64,000 bases of DNA from Flavobacteriales bacterium (GCA_016721825.1 JADKHI010000001.1:558001-622000), one strand, 5' to 3'. Counted from the first letter of the stretch, positions 7,626-19,500 are shown. Numbers and translations are program-made. The notes: generated by a model not told the origin, from the letters alone.

Positions 7626-10147
7626 CGCAGCTGGTGCCGGGCAGGGCCGTTCCGTTCGCTACACCCAGGCAGTCGAACACCACGAGTGTTCCAGCGCACT
7701 GGCAGCTCGCGTCGTAGAGGTCGTTGATCGTGTTCGTGTTGCCGTCATTGCAGCTGGTGCCGGGCAGGGCCGTTCCGTTCGCGACACCCAGGCAGTCGAA
7801 CACCACAGGCGTTCCGGCGCAAGCACAGTTCGCATCGAACACGTCGTTGATCGTGTTCGCGTTGCCGTCATCGCAGCTGGTGCCGGGCAGGGCCGTTCCA
7901 TTCGCTACACCCAGGCAGTCGAACACCACGAGTGTTCCAGCGCACTGGCAGCTCGCGTCGTAGAGGTCGTTGATCGTGTTCGCGTTGCCGTCGTTGCAGC
8001 TGGTGCCGGGCAGGGCCGTTCCGTTCGCGACACCCAGGCAGTCGAACACCACAGGCGTTCCGGCGCACTGGCAGGTCGCGTTGTAGATGTCGTTGATCGT
8101 GTTCGCGTTGCCGTCGTTGCAGCTGGTGCCGGGCAGGGCCGTTCCGTTCGCGACACCCAGGCAGTCGAACACCACAGGCGTTCCGGCGCACTGGCAGGTC
8201 GCGTTGTAGATGTCGTTGATCGTGTTCGCGTTGCCGTCGTTGCAGCCCGTTCCGGGCAGGGCCGTTCCGTTCGCGACACCCAGGCAGTCGAACACCACAG
8301 GCGTTCCGGCGCAAGCACAGTTCGCATCGAACACGTCGTTGATCGTGTTCGCGTTGCCGTCGTTGCAGCTGGTGCCGGGCAGGGCCGTTCCGTTCGCGAC
8401 ACCCAGGCAGTCGAACACCACAGGCGTTCCGGCGCAAGCACAGTTCGCATCGAACAGGTCGTTGATCGTGTTCGCGTTGCCGTCGTTGCAGCTGGTGCCG
8501 GGCAGGGCCGTTCCGTTCGCGACACCCAGGCAGTCGAACACCACGAGCGTTCCAGCGCACTGGCAGCTCGCGTCGTAGAGGTCGTTGATCGTGTTCGCGT
8601 TGCCGTCATCGCAGCTGGTGCCGGGCAGGGCCGTTCCGTTCGCGACACCCAGGCAGTCGAACACCACAGGCGTTCCGGCGCAAGCACAGTTCGCACCATA
8701 CACGTCGTTGATCGTGTTCGCGTTGCCGTCATCGCAGCTGGTGCCGGGCAGGGCCGTTCCGTTCGCGACACCCAGGCAGTCGAACACCACAGGCGTTCCG
8801 GCGCAAGCACAGTTCGCACCATACACGTCGTTGATCGTGTTCGCGTTGCCGTCGTTGCAGCTGGTGCCTGACAAAGCCGTTCCGTTCGCGACACCCAGGC
8901 AGTCGAACACCACAGGCGTTCCGGCGCAAGCACAGCTCGCATCGAACAGGTCGTTGATGGTGTTCGCGTTGCCGTCGTCGCAGCTGGTGCCGGGCAGGGC
9001 GGTTCCGTTCGCGACGCCCAGGCAGTCGAACACCACGGGGGTTCCGGCGCAAGCACAGCTCGCGTCGTAGAGGTCGTTGATCGTGTTCGCGTTGCCGTCA
9101 TTGCAGCTCGTTCCAGGCAGGGCCGATCCGTTCGCCACACCCAGGCAGTCGAACACCACGGGCGTTCCAGTGCAAGCACAGTTCGCGTCGTAGAGGTCGT
9201 TGATCGTGTTCGCGTTGCCGTCGTTGCAGCTGGTGCCGGGCAGGGCCGTTCCGTTCGCGACACCCAGGCAGTCGAACACCACAGGCGTTCCAGCGCACTG
9301 GCAGGTCGCGTTGTAGATGTCATTGATCGTGTTCGCGTTGCCGTCGTCACAGCTGGTGCCGGGCAGGGCCGTTCCGTTCGCGACACCCAGGCAGTCGAAC
9401 ACCACTGGCGTTCCGGTGCACTGGCAGCTAGCATCGAACAGGTCGTTGATCGTGTTCGCGTTGCCGTCATCGCAGCTGGTGCCGGGCAGGGCCGTTCCGT
9501 TCGCGACACCCAGGCAGTCGAACACCACGAGTGTTCCAGCGCAAGCACAGTTCGCATCGAACACGTCGTTGATCGTGTTCGCGTTGCCGTCGTCGCAGCT
9601 CGTGCCGGGCAGGGCCGTTCCGTTCGCGACACCCAGACAGTCGAACACCACGGGGGTTCCGGCGCAAGCACAGTTCGCATCGAAGAGGTCGTTGATCGTG
9701 TTCGCGTTGCCGTCATCGCAGCTGGTGCCGGGCAGGGCCGTTCCGTTCGCTACACCCAGGCAGTCGAACACTACGGACGTTCCAGCGCACTGGCAGTTCG
9801 CGTCATACAGGTCGTTGATGGTGTTCGCGTTGCCGTCGTTGCAGCTCGTACCGGGCAGGGCGGTTCCGTTCGCGACACCCAGGCAGTCGAACAACACGGG
9901 CGTTCCAGTGCAAGCACAGCTCGCGTCGTAGATGTCGTTGACGGTGTTCGCGTTGCCGTCATTGCAGCTGGTGCCGGGCAGGGCCGTTCCGTTCGCGACA
10001 CCCAGGCAGTCGAACAATACGGGCGTTCCAGTGCAAGCACAGCTCGCGTCGTAGATGTCGTTGACGGTGTTCGCGTTGCCGTCATTGCAGCTCGTTCCAG
10101 GCAGGGCCGATCCGTTCGCCACACCCAGGCAGTCGAAGACCACAGGG
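6330..10147 (-). repeat. Array of 31 near-identical 123-bp (41-aa) tandem repeats
   Basis: Using the landmark CCCAGGCAGTCGAA, copies occur at 6436, 6559, 6682 and then every 123 bp up to 10124, 31 in all. The one exception is a 121-bp step between 7420 and 7541, where two bases are missing. Each unit encodes a four-cysteine module. Variation is concentrated in a short segment (VYGANCAC, VFDANCAC, LYDASCQC, IYNATCQC), which looks like shuffling of a few unit types. Because the unit is a multiple of three, all reading frames stay largely open here. Confidence 0.95.
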
Positions 10148-13100
10148 GTTCCGGCGCACTGGCAGTTGTTATTCAGCACATCGTTGATCGTCGATGCATT
10201 GGAGTCGTCACAGCTTGAACCGATCTGACCAGCAACGTTTGGGCAATTGTCCTGAACATTGCAGATACCATCACCGTCCGTGTCACCGCTCGCCGTGCCC
10301 ACGCACTGGCAGCTCGCGTTCAGCACATCGTTGATCGTGCAGGCGTTCCCATCGTTGCAGGCAGAGCCGATCTGGCCAGCTATCGTAGGGCAGTTGTCCT
10401 GAGCGTTGCACACACCGTCGCCATCCGTATCACCACTTGCCGTACCAACGCACTGACAGCTCGCGTTCAGTACATCGTTGATCGTGCAGGCGTTCCCGTC
10501 GTTGCAGGCAGAGCCGATCTGGCCAGCTACCGTAGGGCAGTTGTCCTGAGCGTTGCACACACCGTCGCCATCCGTGTCGCCACTCGCCGTGCCAACGCAC
10601 TGACAGCTCGCGTTCAGTACATCGTTGATCGTGCAGGCGTTCCCGTCGTTGCAGGCAGAGCCGATCTGGCCAGCTACCGTAGGGCAGTTGTCCTGAGCGT
10701 TGCACACACCGTCGCCATCCGTGTCGCCACTCGCCGTGCCTACGCACTGACAGCTCGCGTTCAGTACATCGTTGATCGTGCAGGCGTTCCCATCGTTGCA
10801 GGCAGACCCGATCTGGCCAGCTACGTTCGGGCAGTTGTCCTGGGCATTGCACACACCGTCGCCGTCGCTGTCAGGGCTGGTCGTGCCCACGCACTGGCAG
10901 CTTGTGTTCAATACATCGTTGATCGTGCAGGGGGTGCCATCGTTGCAGGCAGAGCCGATCTGGCCACCTACCGTAGGGCAGTTGTCCTGGGCGTTGCACA
11001 CACCGTCACCATCCGTATCACCACTGGCCGTGCCCACGCACTGACAGCTGGCGTTCAGTACATCGTTGATCGTGCAGGCGTTGCCATCGTTGCAGGCAGA
11101 GCCGATCTGGCCAGCTACCGTAGGGCAATTGTCCTGGGCGTTGCACACACCGTCACCATCCGTATCACCACTGGCCGTGCCCACGCACTGACAGCTGGCG
11201 TTCAGTACATCGTTGATCGTGCAGGGGTTGCCATCGTTGCAGGCAGAGCCGATCTGGCCAGCTACCGTAGGGCAGTTGTCCTGGGCGTTGCACACACCGT
11301 CACCATCCGTATCACCACTGGCCGTGCCCACGCACTGACAGCTGGCGTTCAGTACATCGTTGATCGTGCAGGCGTTGCCATCGTTGCAAGCCGAGCCGAT
11401 CTGGCCAGAAACGTTCGGGCAGTTGTCCTGAGCGTTGCACACACCGTCGCCATCCGTATCACCACTCGCCGTGCCCATGCACTGGCAGCTGGCGTTCCAC
11501 GTATCGTTCGTGGTACAGGCGTTGCCATCGTTGCAAGCGCTTCCCTGAACAGCCGTACCACCAACCACACCCAGACAATCAGGAGTTGCGCTTCCGGCCG
11601 CTGTCGCGATCGCACCGAGACTCAGGTTGTAATAACTACCGCTCGAAGTGGTCTGAAGCTTCACAGCCCGGACCATATACTCCTTGCCAGCAATGAAAGG
11701 GACCGTTGGACTGATGAAAGACGACCCTGTGATCAGCGTGGGAACGACCCGGGACACAACTCCTGTCGTCTGATCGAACTGGTAGATGTAGTAGCCCAAG
11801 ACCGCATCGGACGAAGGTGTCCAAGCAAAGGAGGCATTACCGCCACTGTTGGTGACCTGCAATGCCGATGGCGGCGCCACGGCCATCATCCGCAACGCTG
11901 GATCCCCCATCAGACCGAGGTGCGCCCGGCCATGTGTGGGGCCCTGCCAACCACTGCTCTGCAGCGTGTAAACCGAGCCGTTGTTCATGCTCTGTAGCGC
12001 GCTGTAGCCAATATGATCGCCCATGCCCATGTGGTGGAACCACCAGTTCGGGATCGCCGACCATACACTGGTGAGGCCTTGTCCGCTCGCCAGCTGAGCA
12101 CGTAGGAAGTTGTTGCGGTTATCCCAATCACCGAAATAGCTACCGAAGGACATGTTGAACACGCCTCCCTGGTTCACGGTCGAGCCGTATTCCTCCGTAG
12201 TGGCGATGTTGTTGGCTCCGTTGAACGTGAGCACGTTGTTGTAAACCGCCTGCGAACCGCCGCCGCTACTATAGGTCCAGAGATAGCTCTGGTTGTTCAC
12301 AAAAGAGGTGTAAGGAGCGCCGTAGGGATAGCAGTCCGTGATATTCTGGTGACCGACCAGCGCAGCGATGCTCTGGTAACCGGAGCTTGCCAGCGGGTTC
12401 GCTACCCATTGCAGGTTGTCGAACACGATACCACGCGTTTGCGGCACCCATTGTTTGGTCCGGAACCCATGCGCCTTGTCCAGATAGCTGGCCAACAGCT
12501 GTGACTCGCTCTGTGAGAAACTGGGAAGGTCGTAAAGGTCCACGCGGCCGACCTGCAGTTCGAGGCTGGAGGGGTAGTCGCTCTGATCGAACTTACCATC
12601 ACCCGGCACGTTCACATTGAGCGGATAACCTCCAGTGCTATTGACACTGTTGTCCGTCCAGGTGCCGTTCACATCCCCGTAGTACCCATCACACGGCCAG
12701 GCCCCTTGATGGGTGCTGTGGCCGTCCGGGCTGATGTTCCCGGAATAAGGAACAGGCACATGGCCAAGGAGGTAGACGGCCTTGACGTTGGTCGGGTCCG
12801 CATTGTAGAAACCGGTTATGATACTGCGGATGCTACTGACCGATGCCGTGCGGCTCACATCCTGACGGAGCACGGTCCACCCATCGGCCTTCAGGTCCGT
12901 CTGCAACTGAGCGACCTGGGTCGCGATGGCCGTGGACAAGGTGTTGTCAACAAGCAGGATCAACTTGCCTTGGTACTCCACGGGCTGTACTTCCACCCCA
13001 GCGGCGATATAGCCATATCCAGTGCCACCGGCTGCCGACCGTACGACCTTGTACTCATAGCAGGTACCTACGGCAACGCTATTGTCGGTCCATTGCGTGG

Positions 13101-13329
13101 CTGATGCAGCAGCGGTCGCATAGCTCGAGCCCCAAGCCGTTGCGGCCTTCAGCTTCCGGTAGATGGTGAACCCATTGGTATTCACCAAAGGCGCCCAAGT
13201 AAGGGAGATGGATGCCGGGTTGCTCTGTACCGTGGCGGACACCTGAACGGCACCGATCACCGACGGCGATTGCGCGCCCAGCAGTGTGGCAAGAGAGATG
13301 GCAACGATCGTTATGAACGTGCGGAACAT
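7378..13329 (-). CDS. Giant Cys-rich repeat surface protein A, N-terminal part (frameshifted near 7540)
   Basis: Start at 13329 gives a signal peptide (MFRTFITIVAISLATLLGAQ); an earlier in-frame start at 13380 adds only a leader. Domains in order: FN3-like (about 24-110); a C25/gingipain-like alpha/beta module (about 118-500) with GKLILLVDN, VKAVYLLGHVPVPYSG, DGYYGDVNG and LMGDPALRM; a second FN3-like domain; nine 49-residue TSP3-like units (DTDGDGVCNAQDNCP...); then 21 of the 31 41-residue units before the frame breaks at about 7540. With the break repaired, the protein is about 2,590 residues and ends in a T9SS domain. As written, it stops at 7378 after a short garbled tail and would lose cell-surface sorting. 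The GHG catalytic motif of C25 peptidases is not seen. Likely an adhesin-like or structural surface protein, paralogous to the neighbour at 13514-19654. Confidence 0.85.
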   Translation of the reverse strand: MFRTFITIVAISLATLLGAQSPSVIGAVQVSATVQSNPASISLTWAPLVNTNGFTIYRKLKAATAWGSSYATAAASATQWTDNSVAVGTCYEYKVVRSAAGGTGYGYIAAGVEVQPVEYQGKLILLVDNTLSTAIATQVAQLQTDLKADGWTVLRQDVSRTASVSSIRSIITGFYNADPTNVKAVYLLGHVPVPYSGNISPDGHSTHQGAWPCDGYYGDVNGTWTDNSVNSTGGYPLNVNVPGDGKFDQSDYPSSLELQVGRVDLYDLPSFSQSESQLLASYLDKAHGFRTKQWVPQTRGIVFDNLQWVANPLASSGYQSIAALVGHQNITDCYPYGAPYTSFVNNQSYLWTYSSGGGSQAVYNNVLTFNGANNIATTEEYGSTVNQGGVFNMSFGSYFGDWDNRNNFLRAQLASGQGLTSVWSAIPNWWFHHMGMGDHIGYSALQSMNNGSVYTLQSSGWQGPTHGRAHLGLMGDPALRMMAVAPPSALQVTNSGGNASFAWTPSSDAVLGYYIYQFDQTTGVVSRVVPTLITGSSFISPTVPFIAGKEYMVRAVKLQTTSSGSYYNLSLGAIATAAGSATPDCLGVVGGTAVQGSACNDGNACTTNDTWNASCQCMGTASGDTDGDGVCNAQDNCPNVSGQIGSACNDGNACTINDVLNASCQCVGTASGDTDGDGVCNAQDNCPTVAGQIGSACNDGNPCTINDVLNASCQCVGTASGDTDGDGVCNAQDNCPTVAGQIGSACNDGNACTINDVLNASCQCVGTASGDTDGDGVCNAQDNCPTVGGQIGSACNDGTPCTINDVLNTSCQCVGTTSPDSDGDGVCNAQDNCPNVAGQIGSACNDGNACTINDVLNASCQCVGTASGDTDGDGVCNAQDNCPTVAGQIGSACNDGNACTINDVLNASCQCVGTASGDTDGDGVCNAQDNCPTVAGQIGSACNDGNACTINDVLNASCQCVGTASGDTDGDGVCNAQDNCPTIAGQIGSACNDGNACTINDVLNASCQCVGTASGDTDGDGICNVQDNCPNVAGQIGSSCDDSNASTINDVLNNNCQCAGTPVVFDCLGVANGSALPGTSCNDGNANTVNDIYDASCACTGTPVLFDCLGVANGTALPGTSCNDGNANTVNDIYDASCACTGTPVLFDCLGVANGTALPGTSCNDGNANTINDLYDANCQCAGTSVVFDCLGVANGTALPGTSCDDGNANTINDLFDANCACAGTPVVFDCLGVANGTALPGTSCDDGNANTINDVFDANCACAGTLVVFDCLGVANGTALPGTSCDDGNANTINDLFDASCQCTGTPVVFDCLGVANGTALPGTSCDDGNANTINDIYNATCQCAGTPVVFDCLGVANGTALPGTSCNDGNANTINDLYDANCACTGTPVVFDCLGVANGSALPGTSCNDGNANTINDLYDASCACAGTPVVFDCLGVANGTALPGTSCDDGNANTINDLFDASCACAGTPVVFDCLGVANGTALSGTSCNDGNANTINDVYGANCACAGTPVVFDCLGVANGTALPGTSCDDGNANTINDVYGANCACAGTPVVFDCLGVANGTALPGTSCDDGNANTINDLYDASCQCAGTLVVFDCLGVANGTALPGTSCNDGNANTINDLFDANCACAGTPVVFDCLGVANGTALPGTSCNDGNANTINDVFDANCACAGTPVVFDCLGVANGTALPGTGCNDGNANTINDIYNATCQCAGTPVVFDCLGVANGTALPGTSCNDGNANTINDIYNATCQCAGTPVVFDCLGVANGTALPGTSCNDGNANTINDLYDASCQCAGTLVVFDCLGVANGTALPGTSCDDGNANTINDVFDANCACAGTPVVFDCLGVANGTALPGTSCNDGNTNTINDLYDASCQCAGTLVVFDCLGVANGTALPGTSCDDGNANTINDVYGANCACAGTPVVFDCLGRERNGPARHQLQRRQREHDQRRVWCELCLRRNACDVRLPGCRERNGPARHQLR
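10190..11510 (-). repeat. Nine 147-bp (49-aa) TSP3-like tandem repeats
   Basis: The landmark CAGTTGTCCTG recurs at 10391, 10538, 10685, 10832, 10979, 11126, 11273 and 11420, with a variant at 10244: nine copies at an exact 147-bp spacing. Each encodes DTDGDGVCNAQDNCP followed by GSACNDGNACTINDVLNASC, i.e. a thrombospondin type-3-like calcium loop fused to a short form of the Cys-rich unit. Copies are close but less uniform than the adjacent 123-bp array. Confidence 0.9.
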
Positions 13330-13513
13330 GGCAGGCAGGATTGGATGGAACATCCTGACCCATGCACAACACGGCGGCAATTCCGTGGCCTCGATCGTTC
13401 CTTGCGGTCGGACCGAGGCGGTCCATGGGCAGGCCAGCCTTATACCGCAAGAACAACCTGTTGGGTTTCGATCCGCGCACGAAGCGGGACCGATCGCGAA
13501 AGGGCGACGTGAG

Positions 13514-16500
13514 CTATTCCCGAATGAAGCGCGCGCGCGCCAAGCCTTGTCCGGTAGCGCTCTCTACCATCAGCACATAAGTGCCCGATGCCAGGTTCGA
13601 TACATCGAGCGTGCCTGTAAACGGCATACCGAGCACACGTGCACCAATCACATCGAGCACAACAACCTGCTCAGCCTCCGGAGCCGAGCACTGGAAGAAG
13701 ATGACCGTGCTCGAGGGGTTCGGGCGTACGACCATGACAGGAAGAGACTGATGCTCGTCCATGCCGATGAAGTCACATACGTCCCCCACCCCGTCACCAT
13801 CGCTATCCGCCTGATCCGTGTTTGAGATCCAAGGACAGTTGTCGCAGAGATCCCCATAGGCATCGGAATCGAAGTCGTCCTGCGCGGCATTGAAGAGGTC
13901 CGGGCAATTGTCATTGCAATCCAGTGTGCCATCGCTATCGGAATCCTGATCGGGCTCCACACCTGTGGTCCCACCTGCGCATATTCCGCAGCCGTCCAAG
14001 GCTGCCGTTCCACCGGGCACGCCGGCGCAATCGATCAGAAGGCCGATGCAGGCGCACGAAGAGGACCACGTATCCTGACCGGTCCCTGGATCATTGTCGT
14101 CGCACGCTGATCCAGGCAACGCAATTCCGCCGGGCACGCCAGCACAATCATAGGCCTGGCCTACGCAGGAGCAATTGCCCAGCCAGAGGTCATTGCCGGT
14201 GTTCGCATTGCCATCGTCGCAGGAGGTACCAGGTAGGTCCGTGCCACCCGGTAGGCCTATGCAATCGATCAGTGCACCAACACAGGTACAGTCGTTCTGC
14301 CACGTATCATCACCCGTGTCACTGTTGCCGTCGTCGCAAGGCGTTCCCGGTAGCAAAGGACCACCGATCACACCGGCACAATCGATCGGGGTGCCTGCAC
14401 AGGAACAGTCGTTCTGCCACAGGTCCAGTCCGGTCCCTGGATTTCCATCGTCACATACCGAGCCGGGAAGGTCCGATCCACCGGGAACACCCGAGCAATC
14501 GATCAGCTCTCCAACGCAAGTGCAATCCGACAGCCAGAGGTCGTTGCCGGTCGCCCCGTCGCCATCGTCACAGGGAACACCCGGCAATGCGGAACCTCCG
14601 GGCAGTCCAACGCAGTCGATCAGTTCACCGATGCAGGTGCAGTTGGACGTATAGCTGTCATCGCCCGTGGCAGCATCAAGATCGTCGCAAGGGGTGCCCA
14701 CCAAGGCAGCGCCACCAGGCACTCCTACACAATCAATGAAGGCGCCCGCGCAGCTACAATCCGACTGCCAGGCATCAGCACCTGTCGTGACATCACCATC
14801 GTCACAAGCAGAACCAGGAAGAGAGGGGCCTCCGATCACTCCAAGGCAATCGATCAGCTCTCCAGCACAGATGCAGTTCGCCTGCCAACTATCGTTGCCG
14901 GTAAGGGTGTCCGCATCGTCACAGGGAATGCCAGGCAACGCGGTCCCTCCGATCACACCAAGACAATCGATCAAGGTTCCGGCGCAGGTGCAATCGGACT
15001 GCCAGAGGTCATCACCCGTGGCGGCATTGGCATCATCGCAAACCGAACCTGCCAAAGCCGCACCACCAGGAACACCGAGGCAGTCGATGAAGGAACCGGC
15101 GCACGAGCAATCCAGCTGCCACTGATCAGCACCCGTCGCAGCGTCGAGGTCATCACAGGGAGACCCGGGCAATGCCGCTCCTCCTGCATCGCCCAAGCAA
15201 TCGATCGTGTCACCGGAACAGAGGCAATCCACCGTCCAACGATCATCGCCAGTGACCGGATCCTGGTCGTCACAAGGAGTTCCAGGCAACGCTGTGCCGC
15301 CGGATACTCCGAGGCAATCCTCCGCAGGGATGGAGGTGTTGCCATAGCTGATGCAGATCCGCGGGGCCTTTGCTGGATCCATGTTCCTGCTGAAGGCCTG
15401 CCGACGACCAGTGCCTTCCACAAAGAGCACCAAGGCATTGCCGGGGCTCCAGGCTGGACGTGAGATCACCTCCTGCACCAGGGTCGCGACATTCGGACTG
15501 CGCTGCGCGATCGAAGCTTCGTCCACGATCGTCCAGGGCTGCGGGGACCAGGCCACACTTGATGTGGTGCGGTTCCGCACGCTGAGGTTATACGGGAATA
15601 GGCCAAGGGCACCCGCGTTGTTCGAGGCTTGTGCTTCGATGACCAAAGCACTCGGGTCCACGTTGGCCGTTCCAGCCGCAGTGAACTGGAGATAGGCGGA
15701 CACGATGTTGGCCGCATTGGGTACTTGTACACCTTGAAAGCGAAGCCCGACCACTTGCTCCCCTCGAGGGCTGCCGGGTTCACCATCCAAGGCCAGGTCC
15801 AACATACCCGTGTTCGGGTACATGGAACCGTTCGCAGCTTCCTCGGTATCCGGGTCCCCGGAATTTCCGACCGTGTAGCATACCGTGGAATCGATGCAGG
15901 CATTGTTTCCACCGCACACGCCACACTCATCAACCACAGCACCTCCACCGGGAACCCCGAAGCAGTCGATCAAAAGTCCGGCACATGCACAGTCGGTGCC
16001 CCAAACATCGTTCCCGGTACCCCCGGAACCATCATCACAAGGAGTGCCGGGCAATGCAGTGCCATTCACCGTGCCTTCGCAATCGACCGGCACACCATCG
16101 CAGGTGCAGGAAGCGCTCCAAGCATCCCCCACGGTCAGGAATTGTCCATCATCGCAAGGAGCTCCCGGCAGTGCGCCTCCACCGGGTTGGCCCAGGCAAT
16201 CGATCACCTGACCAACGCATAGGCAACCAGCGGTCCACAAGTCGTCCCCGGTAGTGGCAAGGCCGTCATCACAAGAAGTTCCCGGCAAAGCCGACCCCTG
16301 CAATACACCCAAACAATCGAACAAGGTGCCTGCGCATTGGCAGTTGGCCTGCCAGGTATCGTTGATGCTCAGGGGGTCACCGTCATCACACGGCGTTCCG
16401 GCAACAGCACTCCCCCCCAATTGACCGAGACAATCAAATTGAATGGAGGTTCCGGGCAGGTAGCTGATGCAGAGGCGTGCCGCCAACGACGTGTCCTGTT

Positions 16501-19500
16501 CCGCCTGCCAAGCCGAGCGGCTTCCTGTTCCGGAGAATGACACGACCATTGCGTTGCCCCCCGCCCAAAGCGGACGGCTTACGACCTGCTGAAGGATCGG
16601 AGAAAGATCCGGGGTGCGCTGATCAGGACCGCTTGCCCCGGCGACGGACCAAGCTGGAATGCTCCAAGCCACAGATCCAACATATCCCCGTGAGGAAAGT
16701 TCATTTGGAGAGAATCCGATGGGCGGAGCATTATCCCCGTTCTGGACAGCGATCGAAAGCGCACTGGCTCCGGCATTCGTTCCATTCCGCGCTGTGAACT
16801 GGATGCGGGCCTGTACGAGCTGCGCACCCTGTGGTACTTGGATCTGGTCGAAGCGCAGCCCGATCAATTGATCACCCCGCCAATCCGGCGTTTCGCTGTC
16901 ATGCACCAGATCAAGATCGCCTGTGGTCCCGTAGAGGTCGCCATTGACAGCCTCCTCCGCATCATCGGTTCCCACAATGATCCGGGAGCAGGTGGTAATG
17001 GCCCCGATCAAGCAGTCGTTGGTACCATTGCATACCCCGCAATCATCAACCACGGCGGTTCCGCCAGGAACACCAAGGCAATCGAGGCCCTGCCCTACAC
17101 ACTGGCACGCAGCCGACCATTGGTCGTTACCCGTGGCCGTATTGCCGTCGTCGCAAGATGATCCCGGCACGGCGGAGCCATTGGGAACCCCCAGACAGTC
17201 CAGCGGCGTCCCAGAGCAGACGCATGATCCATTGAGCACATCGTTCACGGTTGCGCCATTGCCATCGTCGCAGGCTGAACCGATCTGACCAAAGGCCGAA
17301 GGGCAGTTGTCCTGGGCATCACAGATCCCATCACCGTCGCCGTCAGGAAGAGCTGTTCCCACACATTGGCAGGAGGCATTGATCACGTCGTTGATGGTGC
17401 ACGCGCTGCCATCGTTGCACGAAGCACCTGGGTTGGGACCGTTCGGACAGGGGTCGATGGCATTGCAAAGACCATCCCCATCATTGTCCGGAACAGTCGT
17501 TCCTAAACACTGGCAACTGGAGTTCAGGAGGTCGTTCGTGGTACATGCGTTCCCATCGTTGCAAGGCGATCCGATCGAACCGAAGACCGTCGGGCACAGA
17601 TCCTGTGCATTGCAGATCCCGTCCCCGTCCGTGTCCGGGAGTGGGGTGAAAACACACGAGCCGCTCAAGCATTGGTCGCTCGTACACGGGTTGTTATCGT
17701 TGCAGGTAACTGGAGTGCCAACGCACTGGCAGCTCGCGTTCCACAGGTCATTCGTGGTGCAGCCATTCCCATCGTTGCAACCTGTTCCGGGAAGTGCTGT
17801 CCCACCAGGTACGCCAGCACAATCCAGGACGAGTCCGAGGCACTGGCAGGAAGTGTTCCACGTGTCGTTCGCCGTGTTCGAATTCCCATCGTTGCATGGT
17901 GTGCCCGGAAGTGCGGTCCCTCCAACAACCCCAAGACAATCCGTTTGAGCTCCGCCCATTACCAACGTCCCAACGACCCCTAGGCTGAGGTTGTAGTAGG
18001 AACCGCTGTAGCCCTGTTCCAACTTCAAGGCACGCACCATGTACCGCACATTGCCGCTCAAGCCCGTGGTGTTATCCACGTAGCTTGTACCGGTGACGGC
18101 CGAAGTGGTGCGGCGGTCCCAGTTCTGCGTGACCGTGTTGAAGCGGTACACGTGGTATCCCAGGACAGATTCCCAAGAGGCGGTCCACGCGATGTTCGCC
18201 GTCGTACTGGTCAACGTGGTGCAGGTGACGTTGCTCGGCGGCGCCACGATGTGCATCCGCAGGCTCGGGTCTCCCATCAGTGTGATGTGCACACGACCAT
18301 TGCTCGGGTTCGCTAACGTGTAGAGCGAGTTGCCGTTGTTCTGGGTCAGCACGGTGGAGTAGCCGATGGTCTCCCCAAGGCCCATGTGATGGAAGAACCA
18401 GTTCGGGTAGCCAGCCCAGAAATTGGTCAGCGTCGTACCGGAAGCCAGCGAGGACCGCATGAAATTGTTCTGGCAGTCGAAGTCGCCGAAATAGCTTCCG
18501 AAGAGGATCGTGAAGACGCTCTGAAGGTTTCCGTTCACGAAATCCGTGGTGTTACCCACGCCCACGCAATTGTCCCACCAACCTCCGCCGCAACCGTAAC
18601 TCCAGAGGTAGCTCTGCCCTGTCATGCCCGTCACGTAATCGCCGGCGGCCACGTTGCTCGGCCCCACCAACGGGCCGAAGCCACGCCAAGCGCTCTGGGA
18701 GAAAGCATCGATGTAACCGGTGAAGTTGTCGTCCACCAAGCCCCGCACCTGGGCCGTGAAGTTCTTCACCTTCCAGTTGTGAAGCTTGGTCAGGTAGTTC
18801 CCAAGCAGGGTGGTCTCGGTCTGGCTGAACGCAGGCAGGTTGAACATGTCCACCCGCCCAACGGCCAGTTCCACCGCGCTGGGGAAGGTGCTCTGGTCAT
18901 ACTTGCCGTCACCGATGATGTTCGTGTTCCGCAGGTCGATCTGCGTTCCGGAACTGTTCACACTGTTGTCGGTCCAGTTACCGTTCACATCCCCATAGAA
19001 GCCATCTGCGGCCCAGGCCCCGTAGTGCTCGCCATGACCATCGGGTGCCAGGTTCCCCGAATAAGGCACGGGCACGTGACCCACAAGGAACACGGCCTTC
19101 ACGTTCGTCGGATCAGCGTTATAGGCGTTCACCACGATCGTCTTGATGCTCGGTACGCTCGCCGTTCGACTAACATCACTGCGAAGCACCTTCCATCCAT
19201 CACCCTCCAGATCGGACTGCAGCTGAGCAAGCTGGGTCGATAGGGAGGCCGAGAACGTGTTGTCCACGATCAGGAGAAGCTTCCCCCGCCCCTCGACCAT
19301 CTCCATGTTGATGCCCGCGTTCACATAGCCGTAACCCTGCCCGTATCCGGTGGTGCTGCGAACCACCTTGTACTCATAGCTGGTATTCAGCGCGGCAGAG
19401 TTGTCGGTCCAGGAGTTGTTGGCGCCCGCCACATTGGCCAGCACGCTTCCCCAGGTTGCATCTCCTTTCAGCTTACGGTAGACCTGATAACCCGTCACCG

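Noticed and set aside
6490..8871. Long plus-strand open frame across the 123-bp repeats
   Set aside because: The repeat length is a multiple of three, so every frame stays open. The translation is repetitive shadow of the minus-strand Cys-rich units and has no start context or signal.
7905..9716. Second minus-strand open frame within the repeats
   Set aside because: It is a shifted reading of the same repeats and lacks the Cys pattern and start features; it overlaps the real frame fully.
6330..10147. CRISPR array
   Set aside because: The period is 123 bp, units are coding and contiguous without distinct spacers, and no cas genes are present.
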